Of a stretch of DNA of 64,000 nucleotides, positions 34,670 through 42,272 are shown in pieces. Each line of letters starts with the position of its first letter. Position 1 is the first letter of the stretch. The notes below the pieces were generated by a model that was not told the origin of the DNA, searched no databases, and worked only from the letters and a program-made list of their open reading frames with translations. Where the stretch lies: the NCBI GenBank assembly GCA_018266835.1, contig JAFDZP010000002.1:138419-202418 (forward strand), written 5' to 3'. The DNA is from Bacteroidota bacterium. Its GTDB lineage: Bacteria; Bacteroidota; Ignavibacteria; Tepidaquicellales; Tepidaquicellaceae. A program made the translations under genes and the position numbers.

Positions 34670-35095
34670 TTATGCTTTATTTTTCTTAAAGAACAAATAA
34701 TCAAGGCTGTACTTCCCTGCTCCTAAGAATATCAGACAGATAAATACTGCAAGCATCTCAACCGGCTGAATAACGTTGTACCACTGGTCCTGCATTTTTA
34801 AATGAGTACTTGTTGCAACTATCATCGTAAAAGCCATAAATGCAGCTGCTGGTCTGACAAATAAACCAAGTACAAGTAGAATACCACCGCCAAACTCACT
34901 CATTGTAGCCATGAATCCCCAGAAAGTTGGCGCAAAAGAAATTCCGAAATTTCCCATTGATTGACCAATCATAGTCCACATTTCCGGTCCCATTTTTATT
35001 TTCATCATTCCATAAATAAGAGCAAAAGCGCAGCCAACCCCAAGTCGCAAAGCTAAAATTCCAAGGTCTTTATTATTTTCAAGAAAATTTTTCAT
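34670..35095 (-). CDS. DoxX family membrane protein
   Basis: A 141-residue protein with four hydrophobic spans and the family marks ALRLGVGCAFALIYGMMKI at the start and ATMSEFGGGILLVLGLFVRPAAAFMAFTMIVAT in the middle. DoxX/DoxD-type proteins sit in the inner membrane and have been linked to thiosulfate, redox-stress and quinone chemistry. Here it is the only integral-membrane member together with the DoxX-like gene at 39782-40159. Confidence 0.88.
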   Translation of the reverse strand: MKNFLENNKDLGILALRLGVGCAFALIYGMMKIKMGPEMWTMIGQSMGNFGISFAPTFWGFMATMSEFGGGILLVLGLFVRPAAAFMAFTMIVATSTHLKMQDQWYNVIQPVEMLAVFICLIFLGAGKYSLDYLFFKKNKA

Positions 35096-35119
35096 GATTA
35101 TTTTTTAAATTCTTTTGAT

Positions 35120-35659
35120 TTACTTTTTCTCGTAATGATTTACAATTACACCAGAAGGTGAAGCTTTCGATTTGACAAGTTTAAGCACTTTCATATCAAT
35201 ACCTTTGAATAAATGTAGTCCATTGCCGAGTATAACAGGAACAGTCATAAGGTAATATTCATCTATAAGTCCTGCCTTTGCAAATGATGTAACAAGTCCG
35301 CATCCGCCGTAAAGAATTAAATTCTTTCCATCCTTCGCTTTTTGTTTTTTTATTTCTTCTTCTATATTAGCGGATACCGTAACATCGGGATATTCCATTG
35401 AAGTAAGAGTTTTAGAAAAAACTATTTTAGGAAGGGCATTTATCTTCTCTGCAAATTCAGAAGTGTCGTTTGGCCAGTAATCTAAAAATCCTTTTGCCAT
35501 TCCTCTTCCGAGAAGAATTAAATCGGACGAGTCTAAAAGCTCTGCTGCAGGACTTCCGGATTCAGTTCCTACATTAGCAAACATCCAGTCAAGCTCACCG
35601 TTTGGTCCGGCAACATAACCGTCGATGGAAGTGTACATTTGCAATATTACTTTTCTCAT
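35120..35659 (-). CDS. RibD C-terminal/DHFR-like reductase 1
   Basis: A 179-residue dihydrofolate reductase-like (RibD C-terminal) protein: MRKVILQMYTSIDGYVAGPNGELDW opening, LLGRGMAKGFLDYWP, KIVFSKTL, and the nucleotide-binding LILYGGCGLVTSFAKAGLIDEYYLMTVPVILG. These proteins probably use NAD(P)H to reduce unknown substrates; some give antibiotic or antifolate tolerance. It is very similar to the next gene (35670-36218), an evident tandem duplicate, and it is the third of four such genes in the cluster in transcription order reversed. Confidence 0.9.
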   Translation of the reverse strand: MRKVILQMYTSIDGYVAGPNGELDWMFANVGTESGSPAAELLDSSDLILLGRGMAKGFLDYWPNDTSEFAEKINALPKIVFSKTLTSMEYPDVTVSANIEEEIKKQKAKDGKNLILYGGCGLVTSFAKAGLIDEYYLMTVPVILGNGLHLFKGIDMKVLKLVKSKASPSGVIVNHYEKK

Positions 35660-35669
35660 ATTAGTAAAA

Positions 35670-36218
35670 TTATTTTTTAGGTTCGTAATGATTTATTATT
35701 TCTCCTGAAGGAGTAGGGGTTGATTCTATAAGCTTTAGAACTTTCATATCCATTCCATCAAATAAATGCTTACCCTTTCCGAGAATTACCGGAACAGTGG
35801 AAAGGTAATAGTCATCAACAATACCCAGCTTTGCAAATGATGTTGCCAGTCCGCAGCCGCCGTATAAAATTATATTTTTACCCGGCTTGGCTTTCTCTTC
35901 TTTAATTTTTTCCGCAATATCTTTTGATATAGTAACATTGTCCCAGACTATATCTGATTCCTTCATAGTCCGTGAAAAAATTACTTTGGGAAGTGAGTTT
36001 ATTCTTTTTGCAAAGTTTGATGTTTCTTTTGGCCAGTAATCGAGAAATTCTTTTGACATTCCCCGTCCTAAAAGAATCAGGTCAGATTCCTCTAATAATT
36101 TTTCTGCCATTTTAAAGCCTTCTTCACCGCTGTTTTCAAGCATCCAGTCCAGTTCACCATTAGGTCCTGCCACATATCCGTCCATCGATGTATTCATTTG
36201 CAAAATTACTTTTCTCAT
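35670..36218 (-). CDS. RibD C-terminal/DHFR-like reductase 2
   Basis: A 182-residue paralogue of the neighbouring reductase, with the same GYVAGPNGELDWML, LLGRGMSKEFLDYWP, and LYGGCGLATSFAKLGIVDDYYLSTVPVILG motifs. Differences cluster near residue 90 and at the C-terminus. Its ATG overlaps the stop of the 36215-36784 gene by four bases, so the two are translationally coupled. Substrate unknown. Confidence 0.9.
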   Translation of the reverse strand: MRKVILQMNTSMDGYVAGPNGELDWMLENSGEEGFKMAEKLLEESDLILLGRGMSKEFLDYWPKETSNFAKRINSLPKVIFSRTMKESDIVWDNVTISKDIAEKIKEEKAKPGKNIILYGGCGLATSFAKLGIVDDYYLSTVPVILGKGKHLFDGMDMKVLKLIESTPTPSGEIINHYEPKK

Positions 36219-36784
36219 GATAATTTTATTTTAATTTTTTCAGGCTGATAATAGAGAACTATCACACCTGAATTTAATTTTCTTGTTTTAAAAAGATTTA
36301 ACTTTATTTTACCGTCAATATTTTTGAACATAGGACTTCCTTTTCCTAAAATAACGGGATTCAAAATAATTCTGTATTCATCTATTAATCCGAGATTTGA
36401 AAGATAAGAAACAATTTCACCGCTACCGAATATCACGATATCTTTGCCGGGAAGTTTTTTCAATTCGTGAATTTCTTCAGGAATATTTTCTTTAATTATT
36501 CTCGAATTATTCCAATCGGCTTTTGAAAGTGTTTTTGAAAGAACTATTTTAGGAAGCTTATTCATCATATGTGTTATCGTGGCATCATTATCAGTCGCAT
36601 TAGGCCAGTAAGCTGCCATATGCTCATAAGTTTTTCTACCATACAATATGGTATCGACTGTTTTGAACATTTCTTTTACGTAATCAAAAAACTCTCCTTC
36701 GACAACAAACCAATCCAATTCTCCTTTGAGCCCTTCAAAGAATCCGTCGAGCGTTACAAGATTTGATACAATTACTTTTCTCAT
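36215..36784 (-). CDS. RibD C-terminal/DHFR-like reductase 3
   Basis: A 189-residue member of the same family but more divergent: MRKVIVSNLVTLDGFFEGLKGELDWFV, LYGRKTYEHMAAYWP, KIVLSKTL and IVIFGSGEIVSYLSNLGLIDEYRIILNPVILGKG. The GSGE loop replaces GGCG of the tandem pair, so the cofactor pocket or substrate probably differs. Fifteen bases separate it from the 68-residue protein upstream. Confidence 0.9.
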   Translation of the reverse strand: MRKVIVSNLVTLDGFFEGLKGELDWFVVEGEFFDYVKEMFKTVDTILYGRKTYEHMAAYWPNATDNDATITHMMNKLPKIVLSKTLSKADWNNSRIIKENIPEEIHELKKLPGKDIVIFGSGEIVSYLSNLGLIDEYRIILNPVILGKGSPMFKNIDGKIKLNLFKTRKLNSGVIVLYYQPEKIKIKLS

Positions 36785-36799
36785 CTAAAAAAAATTTAT

Positions 36800-37006
36800 T
36801 TACTCTAATACTTCACAAATAAAACCTTTACAAATTAAAACTTCAGAAATTTTCTCCGGTATAACTTCATCGCTTTCAACCCGAAGGATTTTATCGCAGT
36901 CATCGAGGTCATAATTTATATCACCGCCAAACATGGATTGCAGCTCGGCGGTAATTTTATCTGCGATTATTTTATCTTCAACATTTGTTTTAAAAACTTC
37001 CACCAT
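36800..37006 (-). CDS. Small acidic hypothetical protein, 68 residues
   Basis: A 68-residue acidic protein beginning VEVFKTNVEDKIIADKITAELQ and ending IPEKISEVLICKGFICEVLE, with the middle DLDDCDKILRVESDEV. The beta-alpha-beta order and spacing suggest a ferredoxin-like or small signalling fold. I have seen similar short proteins described only as hypothetical in Bacteroidota, and no function can be given. It lies in the AraC-linked cluster with 14- and 15-base gaps on its sides, which supports real translation. Confidence 0.65.
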   Translation of the reverse strand: MVEVFKTNVEDKIIADKITAELQSMFGGDINYDLDDCDKILRVESDEVIPEKISEVLICKGFICEVLE

Positions 37007-37020
37007 TGTCCCGATAAAAT

Positions 37021-37506
37021 TTATTTTCCTTCAGCTGCATCTTCAAGCTTTTGAATATCAATCTTCTTCATCTGGTATAAAGCATGCAGCACCCTTTTAG
37101 TGGTATCACCGCCTTTTGATATAAGCTCGAATAAACGCTTTGGAGTGATCTGCCATGAAAGGCCGAATTTATCCTTAAGCCAACCGCATTGTGACTCCTG
37201 CCCGCCATCTGCAGTAAGCGCATTCCAGTACTTATCTACTTCTTCCTGTGATTCACAGTTGATGACAAATGAAATTGACTCATTGAATTTGAACATAGGC
37301 CCGGCGTTCATTGCTCCGTATTTAACTCCGTCAAGCTCAAATGAAAGCGTAAATACTGACCCTTCGTCCTTACCGGTCATTTGGGCGCTCTCTTTATCAA
37401 GATATCGGACTTCAGTTATTTTTGAATTGGGGATTAAAGATGTATAAAGCTTTGCAGCTTCTTCTGCCTGTGAATCGTACCACAGGTATGGCATCACTTT
37501 GCTCAT
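37021..37506 (-). CDS. PhnB-like VOC family protein (3-demethylubiquinone methyltransferase-type fold)
   Basis: A 161-residue protein opening KVMPYLWYDSQAEEAAKLYTSLIPNS and containing VFTLSFELDGVKYGAMNAGPMFKFNESISFVINCES plus KDKFGLSWQITPKRL. This is the PhnB-like branch that was once named 3-demethylubiquinone-9 methyltransferase, although it has a glyoxalase fold and no SAM site. Substrate unknown. It is one of four VOC/PhnB members in the cluster. Confidence 0.9.
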   Translation of the reverse strand: MSKVMPYLWYDSQAEEAAKLYTSLIPNSKITEVRYLDKESAQMTGKDEGSVFTLSFELDGVKYGAMNAGPMFKFNESISFVINCESQEEVDKYWNALTADGGQESQCGWLKDKFGLSWQITPKRLFELISKGGDTTKRVLHALYQMKKIDIQKLEDAAEGK

Positions 37507-37586
37507 AATGTTTTTAATTTTATATTTTTAAATTTTTTTTTGAGAAGTTAAATTAAACTGAATTATTAATTACTCCTTATTAATTA

Positions 37587-37997
37587 TTAATTAGAAGCCG
37601 GCATTTTGCTCATATCCATATATACATATTCCCAATAATGTCCGTCTAAATCCATGAAACCGCGACTATACATAAAATCAGGGTCCTGACTTTGAGGAGA
37701 TTTGTCCGCTCCTGCATCAACAGCCTTCTTTATTATATCGTCTATTTCTTCCCTGCTTTCTGCAGAGAGACATATAATAGCTTCGTTACACTTTGATGTA
37801 TCTGCTATTTCTTTTTTAGTGAAGCCTTTAAAGAACGGCTCAACTAAAAGCATTACAAAGATATTTTCGCTGACTATCATGCATGTTGCATTTTCATCAG
37901 TGAACTGAGGGTTGAATGTATAACCAAGTTTGGTAAAAAACTCGACAGTCTTTTTAAGATCTTTTACAGGTAAGTTTACGAAAATTTGTTTTGACAT
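37587..37997 (-). CDS. VOC family glyoxalase/bleomycin resistance-like protein
   Basis: A 136-residue VOC protein: IFVNLPVKDLKKTVEFFTKLGYTFNPQFTDENATCMIVSENIFVMLL, then GFMDLDGHYWEYVYMDMSKMP, which is the typical YaiA/YkcA-like end. Metal-ligand residues are possible at the His of GHYWEY. The gap to the upstream PhnB-like gene is 80 bases and holds an AT-rich stretch related to the 19943 repeat. Confidence 0.88.
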   Translation of the reverse strand: MSKQIFVNLPVKDLKKTVEFFTKLGYTFNPQFTDENATCMIVSENIFVMLLVEPFFKGFTKKEIADTSKCNEAIICLSAESREEIDDIIKKAVDAGADKSPQSQDPDFMYSRGFMDLDGHYWEYVYMDMSKMPASN

Positions 37998-38021
37998 TTT
38001 TTTATGTAATTGTTTTAGTTT

Positions 38022-38462
38022 TTAATTTTGTTCTGCTAGTTCTTTAAATTTTGCAAAAGCCTTTTCCCAGAGACCTGACATCATGTCGTACATTTCTTCA
38101 TTCATATCACCTTCCAGTTCTAAAGTCGTAACACCTTCTTTTTCATTCATAATATAAGTTTCTCTTCCTCCTGCAAAATCTTTTGCCATATCACTTTCGT
38201 AATCTTCTTTGCCGTTGACAAGCATACCCGTATATTCCATTGAAAGAATTTCCGTCGGATCATTTTTTATAATTTTAGCAACGATTCCGTTACCGCTATT
38301 GTCCTGAAAATATGCCGTGCTGCCGACTTTCCAGTCAGTAACTGCATGTGATTCCGGATGAAACTCTGCATACCATATTCTTGTATATCTGTCTTCAGTT
38401 AACACTTGCCAGACTTTTTCTTTTGAAGCATTTATCTCAATTGTTTTTCTGATTTTCTTCAT
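38022..38462 (-). CDS. SRPBCC/AHSA1-type protein
   Basis: A 146-residue START-like domain: MKKIRKTIEINASKEKVWQVLTEDRYTRIWYAEFHPESHAVTDWKVGS and GETYIMNEKEGVTTLELEGD. AHSA1 relatives bind hydrophobic ligands or regulate Hsp90-like chaperones; most bacterial ones have no known ligand. It is in the cluster between the VOC gene and an NTF2-like gene. A second AHSA1-like gene lies at 59095-59511. Confidence 0.88.
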   Translation of the reverse strand: MKKIRKTIEINASKEKVWQVLTEDRYTRIWYAEFHPESHAVTDWKVGSTAYFQDNSGNGIVAKIIKNDPTEILSMEYTGMLVNGKEDYESDMAKDFAGGRETYIMNEKEGVTTLELEGDMNEEMYDMMSGLWEKAFAKFKELAEQN

Positions 38463-38498
38463 TGTATAATTTTAAATTATTAAAAAGTTTGTTTTTGT

Positions 38499-38855
38499 TT
38501 ATGTTTCCCTGCCGAAGTAAACGTCTACAGATTTTATTTTTCCGTTTTCTGCAGTAAAAAATTCGGTGTTACGAAAAGATTTACCGTCTTTCATTATACA
38601 TTCATATCTGGCAAATGCTTCGCTGCCCTCTGCAAAAATTTTTTCAACAGTAATTTTTTTCATATCAGCGCTGTGCGGCCAGCATCTTTTGAAATATTCT
38701 TCCCTGTTTATAAAATCATCGTACGGACTTGAGAAAACGAAATCATCACTTAAAATTTCTTCTATTACTTCCCGTGTTTTGTCTTCATAAGCCTGGAAAC
38801 ATTTTCTTATTAGTCCGGCAATATTTGAGTTAATATTTGAGTTATCGTTTTCCAT
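38499..38855 (-). CDS. SnoaL-like NTF2-fold protein A
   Basis: A 118-residue NTF2-like protein: IAGLIRKCFQAYEDKTREVIEEILSDDFVFSSPYDDFINREEYFKRCWP and RYECIMKDGKSFRNTEFFTAENGKIKSVDVYFGRET. The FRNTEFF and IKSVDVYFG pattern is typical of SnoaL-like proteins. It is closely related to the next gene, 38888-39226, a tandem duplicate. Reaction unknown. Confidence 0.88.
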   Translation of the reverse strand: MENDNSNINSNIAGLIRKCFQAYEDKTREVIEEILSDDFVFSSPYDDFINREEYFKRCWPHSADMKKITVEKIFAEGSEAFARYECIMKDGKSFRNTEFFTAENGKIKSVDVYFGRET

Positions 38856-38887
38856 ATTTAATTGTTAGAAAGTTTTTAAATTGTAAA

Positions 38888-39226
38888 TTACCTTCCGAAG
38901 TAAACATCTATCGATTTTATTTTCCCGTTATCCATAACAAAAAATTCCGTATTGCGAAAAGAATTTCCGCCGTTCATTTCTGCTTTATATCTTACAAATG
39001 CCTCGCTTCCCTCATCAAAAATTTTTTCTACACCTATTGATTTAAATTTTGAGCTGTGGAACATGCAGCTTTTTAAGTGTTCTTCTTTATTAATATAGTC
39101 ATCCTTAGGACTTGAGAAGACGAAATCATCACTTAAAAGCTCTCCAAAAGTATCCCAGTCTTTTTCCATATATACCTCAAAGTATTTACGTATTACTTCT
39201 GCAATATCTGATTTATTATTTTCCAT
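38888..39226 (-). CDS. SnoaL-like NTF2-fold protein B
   Basis: A 112-residue paralogue of the neighbouring protein, with IAEVIRKYFEVYMEKDWDTFGELLSDDFVFSSPKDDYINKEEHLKSCMFH and RYKAEMNGGNSFRNTEFFVMDNGKIKSIDVYFGR. Same fold and length, changed pocket residues. The tandem pair suggests expansion within the cluster, as with the reductases. No function can be assigned. Confidence 0.88.
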   Translation of the reverse strand: MENNKSDIAEVIRKYFEVYMEKDWDTFGELLSDDFVFSSPKDDYINKEEHLKSCMFHSSKFKSIGVEKIFDEGSEAFVRYKAEMNGGNSFRNTEFFVMDNGKIKSIDVYFGR

Positions 39227-39242
39227 ATCTTCTATTAAAAAA

Positions 39243-39752
39243 TTAATCGTCGTATTTAATTCCTTCGTAGCCTAAAAGTCTGCGCCATAAAATAATTTGT
39301 CCTATAAGATTCGCCTCCCTGTAAGTCATAAATGCAATCAAATCAAAGTAAGGCATTTTCATATCAGGCATTTCCGGCATTTCAAAAGTGCTGTCAAGTT
39401 TTTCATCGGTTATATTCATCAAAACTTCTCTTAAAGCGGGAGCAGCTATATCGGCATCTTTTTTAAAATCCGCCATTGAAGGATACTTAGCATCATCCTT
39501 GATTCCCTGATGATTTTTAAATAATTCATCTGCATTCTGTTTCAGCTCACTGCCGCTCAGCATGTTTGCCAGCTGCATTCTTTCCTGAATAAAACTTCCA
39601 GCAAGCCATGCAGCATGGTTAGCTTTAGTGTTAAGACGGTTTTGTGCATCCTGTTCAGATATACCCTCAATTGCTTTATTAAAAAATTTTGTATGCATAT
39701 CGTACAGAACTACTAGGGGGTACATTCTGTCACTAACCGGCTTTGTTTTCAT
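39243..39752 (-). CDS. DinB-family protein
   Basis: A 169-residue four-helix-bundle DinB/YfiT-like protein: MYPLVVLYDMHTKFFNKAIEGISEQDAQNRLNTKANHAAWLAGSFIQERMQLANML, with His45 in the NHAAWLAGS motif and a later LIAFMTYREANLIGQIILWRRLLG. A classical DinB has three metal-binding His; the first His is seen at MHTKFF, the second in NHAAW, but the third position reads YREAN where HxxxH-like motifs are usual. The loss suggests no metal or a different ligand. Role unknown; some relatives are thiol transferases. Confidence 0.8.
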   Translation of the reverse strand: MKTKPVSDRMYPLVVLYDMHTKFFNKAIEGISEQDAQNRLNTKANHAAWLAGSFIQERMQLANMLSGSELKQNADELFKNHQGIKDDAKYPSMADFKKDADIAAPALREVLMNITDEKLDSTFEMPEMPDMKMPYFDLIAFMTYREANLIGQIILWRRLLGYEGIKYDD

Positions 39753-39781
39753 TTTAAAATTATTTTAATTATTCAAAAAAT

Positions 39782-40159
39782 TTAATTAACTGTTTGAGGT
39801 TTTTCCAGTTTCTTCCATAGGAAATAGGATACTAACATCAAAGCGAGAAGGATAAAAGGGAATATTACAAGAAATAACCCGTCACTGGCGTATGCCCTAG
39901 AAGCTGAAGCACCCAGAAAATGAAAAGTGCATCCGGCATAAGCCCACTCTTTAAGAGTTTTGAATTTATTTTGAAAAATTCCGATGCCTCCGAGGATTTT
40001 AAACGTTCCCAAAATTGTCATTATATAAACCGGATAACCGAGATGCCTCATAATTTCCTGCCCTTCCTCCACTCTCATTACTCCGCTGACTCCATCCATT
40101 ATCATGAACAGACAAAAAATGGTTGTTACAATCCAGTATGTAATTTTTATTTTTTTCAT
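39782..40159 (-). CDS. DoxX-like membrane protein
   Basis: A 125-residue protein with four hydrophobic helices: KITYWIVTTIFCLFMIMDGVSGVMRVEEGQEIMRHLGYPVYIMTILGTFKILGGIGIFQ. This is the DoxX_2 (DUF417/DoxX-like) branch often encoded with AraC or ECF regulators. It is a second DoxX-type protein beside that at 34670-35095. Function unknown, inner membrane. Confidence 0.85.
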   Translation of the reverse strand: MKKIKITYWIVTTIFCLFMIMDGVSGVMRVEEGQEIMRHLGYPVYIMTILGTFKILGGIGIFQNKFKTLKEWAYAGCTFHFLGASASRAYASDGLFLVIFPFILLALMLVSYFLWKKLEKPQTVN

Positions 40160-40170
40160 TTTATTAGATG

Positions 40171-40746
40171 TTATCTTTTAACTTCATAAATAAGTTTAAC
40201 AATACCGGATTTATAAACATGAGAGTCCTTTAGAACAAGTTTAGTTATATCCACATCTTTGAACATTGGAATTCCTTTGCCGATTACAATTGGATTTAAA
40301 AAAATTCTTAACTCATCCAGTAAATCCAGCCTCATAAATTCCTGTACAATGCTCGGGCTGCCGAATATCATCATACTTTTTCCTTCTTCATTTTTCATCT
40401 TTGTCACTTCTTCTTTTATATTATCTTTTATCTGAACTGTGTTATTCCACAACTCTTCTTTATTTGAATCAATTGTTTTTGAGAAAACCACCTTACGAAC
40501 ATCTTCAACCCACTTTGCGTGATTCAGACTTGTCTCATCGACATTTTCCTTGTTCAGCAATGTCGGCCAGTAGTTTTTCATCATGTAATAAACCACTCTG
40601 CCATAGATAGCAGTATCTATATTCTTCATATGTTCCATTATTTCTTTGTACATATCCGGGTCAAGATTTATCCAGTTCATCTCTCCGTTTGGTCCTGCAA
40701 CGAAGCCGTCAAGCGACATGTGCATTAACGAAATTACTTTTCTCAT
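40171..40746 (-). CDS. RibD C-terminal/DHFR-like reductase 4
   Basis: A 191-residue member of the reductase family: MRKVISLMHMSLDGFVAGPNGEMNWINLD, TAIYGRVVYYMMKNYWP, KVVFSKTI, and MMIFGSPSIVQEFMRLDLLDELRIFLNPIVIGKG. It lies near the promoter end of the cluster, second after the DUF1428-like gene. The GSPS loop differs again from the other three, supporting functional differences among the four. Substrate unknown. Confidence 0.9.
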   Translation of the reverse strand: MRKVISLMHMSLDGFVAGPNGEMNWINLDPDMYKEIMEHMKNIDTAIYGRVVYYMMKNYWPTLLNKENVDETSLNHAKWVEDVRKVVFSKTIDSNKEELWNNTVQIKDNIKEEVTKMKNEEGKSMMIFGSPSIVQEFMRLDLLDELRIFLNPIVIGKGIPMFKDVDITKLVLKDSHVYKSGIVKLIYEVKR

Positions 40747-40763
40747 TTTATTATTTTAATTAA

Positions 40764-41150
40764 TTATAATTCAACAAATGCTTTAAAGCCTCCGTACATC
40801 ATTTTTTTCATATCGAAGAGCGGCATCATGTTCATCATCTTTTTCATTCTTTCATCAGCCATAACTTTTTTATTAACCTTATTTCGGTTGGCTTTAGAAA
40901 CGAAGCTGACCATAGAAGTTACAATTACTTCATTTTTTGTTGCCTTCAACAATGCGGGATATTTATCTGCAGGAAGATCATCTCCGATAAACTCACGGCA
41001 CTCAAGCGCGCCGTACTCTACAACAATTTTTGCATACTGTACTGCAATTTTTTTGTAAGCTGGGAAATTCTTTTTAGAAATTACCATCAGATAAGCATCA
41101 ACGTACCCTTTAGCACTTTTATTTGTTTTTGCTTTTACCATCTCTTTCAT
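40764..41150 (-). CDS. DUF1428-like protein, first gene of the AraC-linked cluster
   Basis: A 128-residue protein with SAKGYVDAYLMVISKKNFPAYKKIAVQYAKIVVEYGALECREFIGDD, which is the DUF1428 core (dimeric alpha-beta barrel fold), and DERMKKMMNMMPLFDMKKMMYGGFKAFVEL at the end. The family has no established reaction. It lies first on the minus strand, 132 bases from the AraC start, so it probably carries the leader of the transcript. Confidence 0.85.
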   Translation of the reverse strand: MKEMVKAKTNKSAKGYVDAYLMVISKKNFPAYKKIAVQYAKIVVEYGALECREFIGDDLPADKYPALLKATKNEVIVTSMVSFVSKANRNKVNKKVMADERMKKMMNMMPLFDMKKMMYGGFKAFVEL

Positions 41151-41282
41151 TTTCCTTTGGTTAATTATTAAAGTTGTACAAATATACAGGCATTGGTTCT
41201 CTCATCAAAGAGGTAAATACGGCAATCTAAGGGGTTGAATACGACAACCATATTTTATATTTTTATTTATACTAATATTGAT
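41151..41282. promoter_or_regulatory. Divergent promoter region with candidate AraC operator
   Basis: The spacer between the 18-gene cluster and the AraC gene has two direct repeats, ATACGGCAA at 41217-41225 and ATACGACAA at 41239-41247. Their starts are 22 bases apart, about two helix turns, the form expected for an AraC-family dimer. Apart from this the region is AT-rich. The assignment is inference from spacing and location. Confidence 0.5.
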
Positions 41283-42266
41283 ATGAAAAAGCACATTTCA
41301 ATCCTGATTCCCCACGGTCACACAAGCGTTTCGAATATTGAAGGAACGCATCAGATATTTTCTGAGGTCAATTCCCTGCTTGCATCAATGGGCAAAAAAC
41401 CCGTTTTTGATATACAATTAGTAGGAATTTCAAAAGAAACACCGCAAAGAAACGGATTATTCAAAATTACTCCGGACATACTTACTAAAGATTTAAACAA
41501 AACGGATTTAATTATAATACCCGCTATTCACGGAGACCCCGAGAAGGTAATGGAAATGAATAAGGAATTTGTTCCGTGGATAATGAAGCAATACAGAGGC
41601 GGAGCGGAAATTGTCAGCTTTTGCATAGCCACCTTCTTTCTTGCTAACATGGGATTGCTGAAAGGAAAACAATGCGCAACTCACTGGAGATTTGCAAATG
41701 AATTCAGAAAAATGTTTCCGGATGCTAATCTTGTTGACGATAAAATAATGACTGAAGATGACGGTATTTATACAAGCGGTGGAGCGTATTCATTTTTAAA
41801 TCTTAATTTATACTTAATAGAAAAATTTGCGGGACGTGATGTTGCTATTGTAATTGCAAAAGCGTTTATGATTGATATTGATAAAATCAGCCAGTCTCCT
41901 TTTATTATTTTCCAGGGACAGAAATCACACGAAGATGATATAATAAAAAAAGCGCAGGATTATATAGAAGGAAATTTCAGAGAAAAAATCACAATAGATG
42001 AACTTGCGCATGAAGTTGCGCTTAGCAGAAGAAGTCTTGAAAGAAGATTTAAACATGCAACATCAAACACCGTTACAGAATATATTCAGAGAGTAAAAAT
42101 AGAAGCCGCAAAGAAAAGTCTGGAATCAACAAACGAGAATGTAAATGAAGTAATGTACAATGTAGGATATGCCGACCCGAAGGCATTCAGAAGTATATTT
42201 AAAAGAATTACAGGACTTTCACCTGTAGCTTACAGAAATAAATACAACCCCGCAGTAGCAGCGTAG
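41283..42266 (+). CDS. GlxA-type AraC family transcriptional regulator
   Basis: A 327-residue regulator. Residues about 1-190 form a DJ-1/PfpI-like (GATase1) domain with IPHGHTSVSNIEGTHQIFSEVN, IPAIHGDP and FCIATFFLANMGLLKGKQCATHW, where Cys may form the nucleophile-elbow position. The C-terminal two helix-turn-helix units (about 230-322) include ITIDELAHEVALSRRSLERRFKHATSNTVTEYIQR and GYADPKAFRSIFKRITGLSPVAYR. I use the ATG at 41283; a TTG 48 bases earlier is possible but would cross the second candidate operator. It is divergent from the cluster and is its likely regulator. Confidence 0.9.
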   Translation: MKKHISILIPHGHTSVSNIEGTHQIFSEVNSLLASMGKKPVFDIQLVGISKETPQRNGLFKITPDILTKDLNKTDLIIIPAIHGDPEKVMEMNKEFVPWIMKQYRGGAEIVSFCIATFFLANMGLLKGKQCATHWRFANEFRKMFPDANLVDDKIMTEDDGIYTSGGAYSFLNLNLYLIEKFAGRDVAIVIAKAFMIDIDKISQSPFIIFQGQKSHEDDIIKKAQDYIEGNFREKITIDELAHEVALSRRSLERRFKHATSNTVTEYIQRVKIEAAKKSLESTNENVNEVMYNVGYADPKAFRSIFKRITGLSPVAYRNKYNPAVAA

Positions 42267-42272
42267 ATAATT

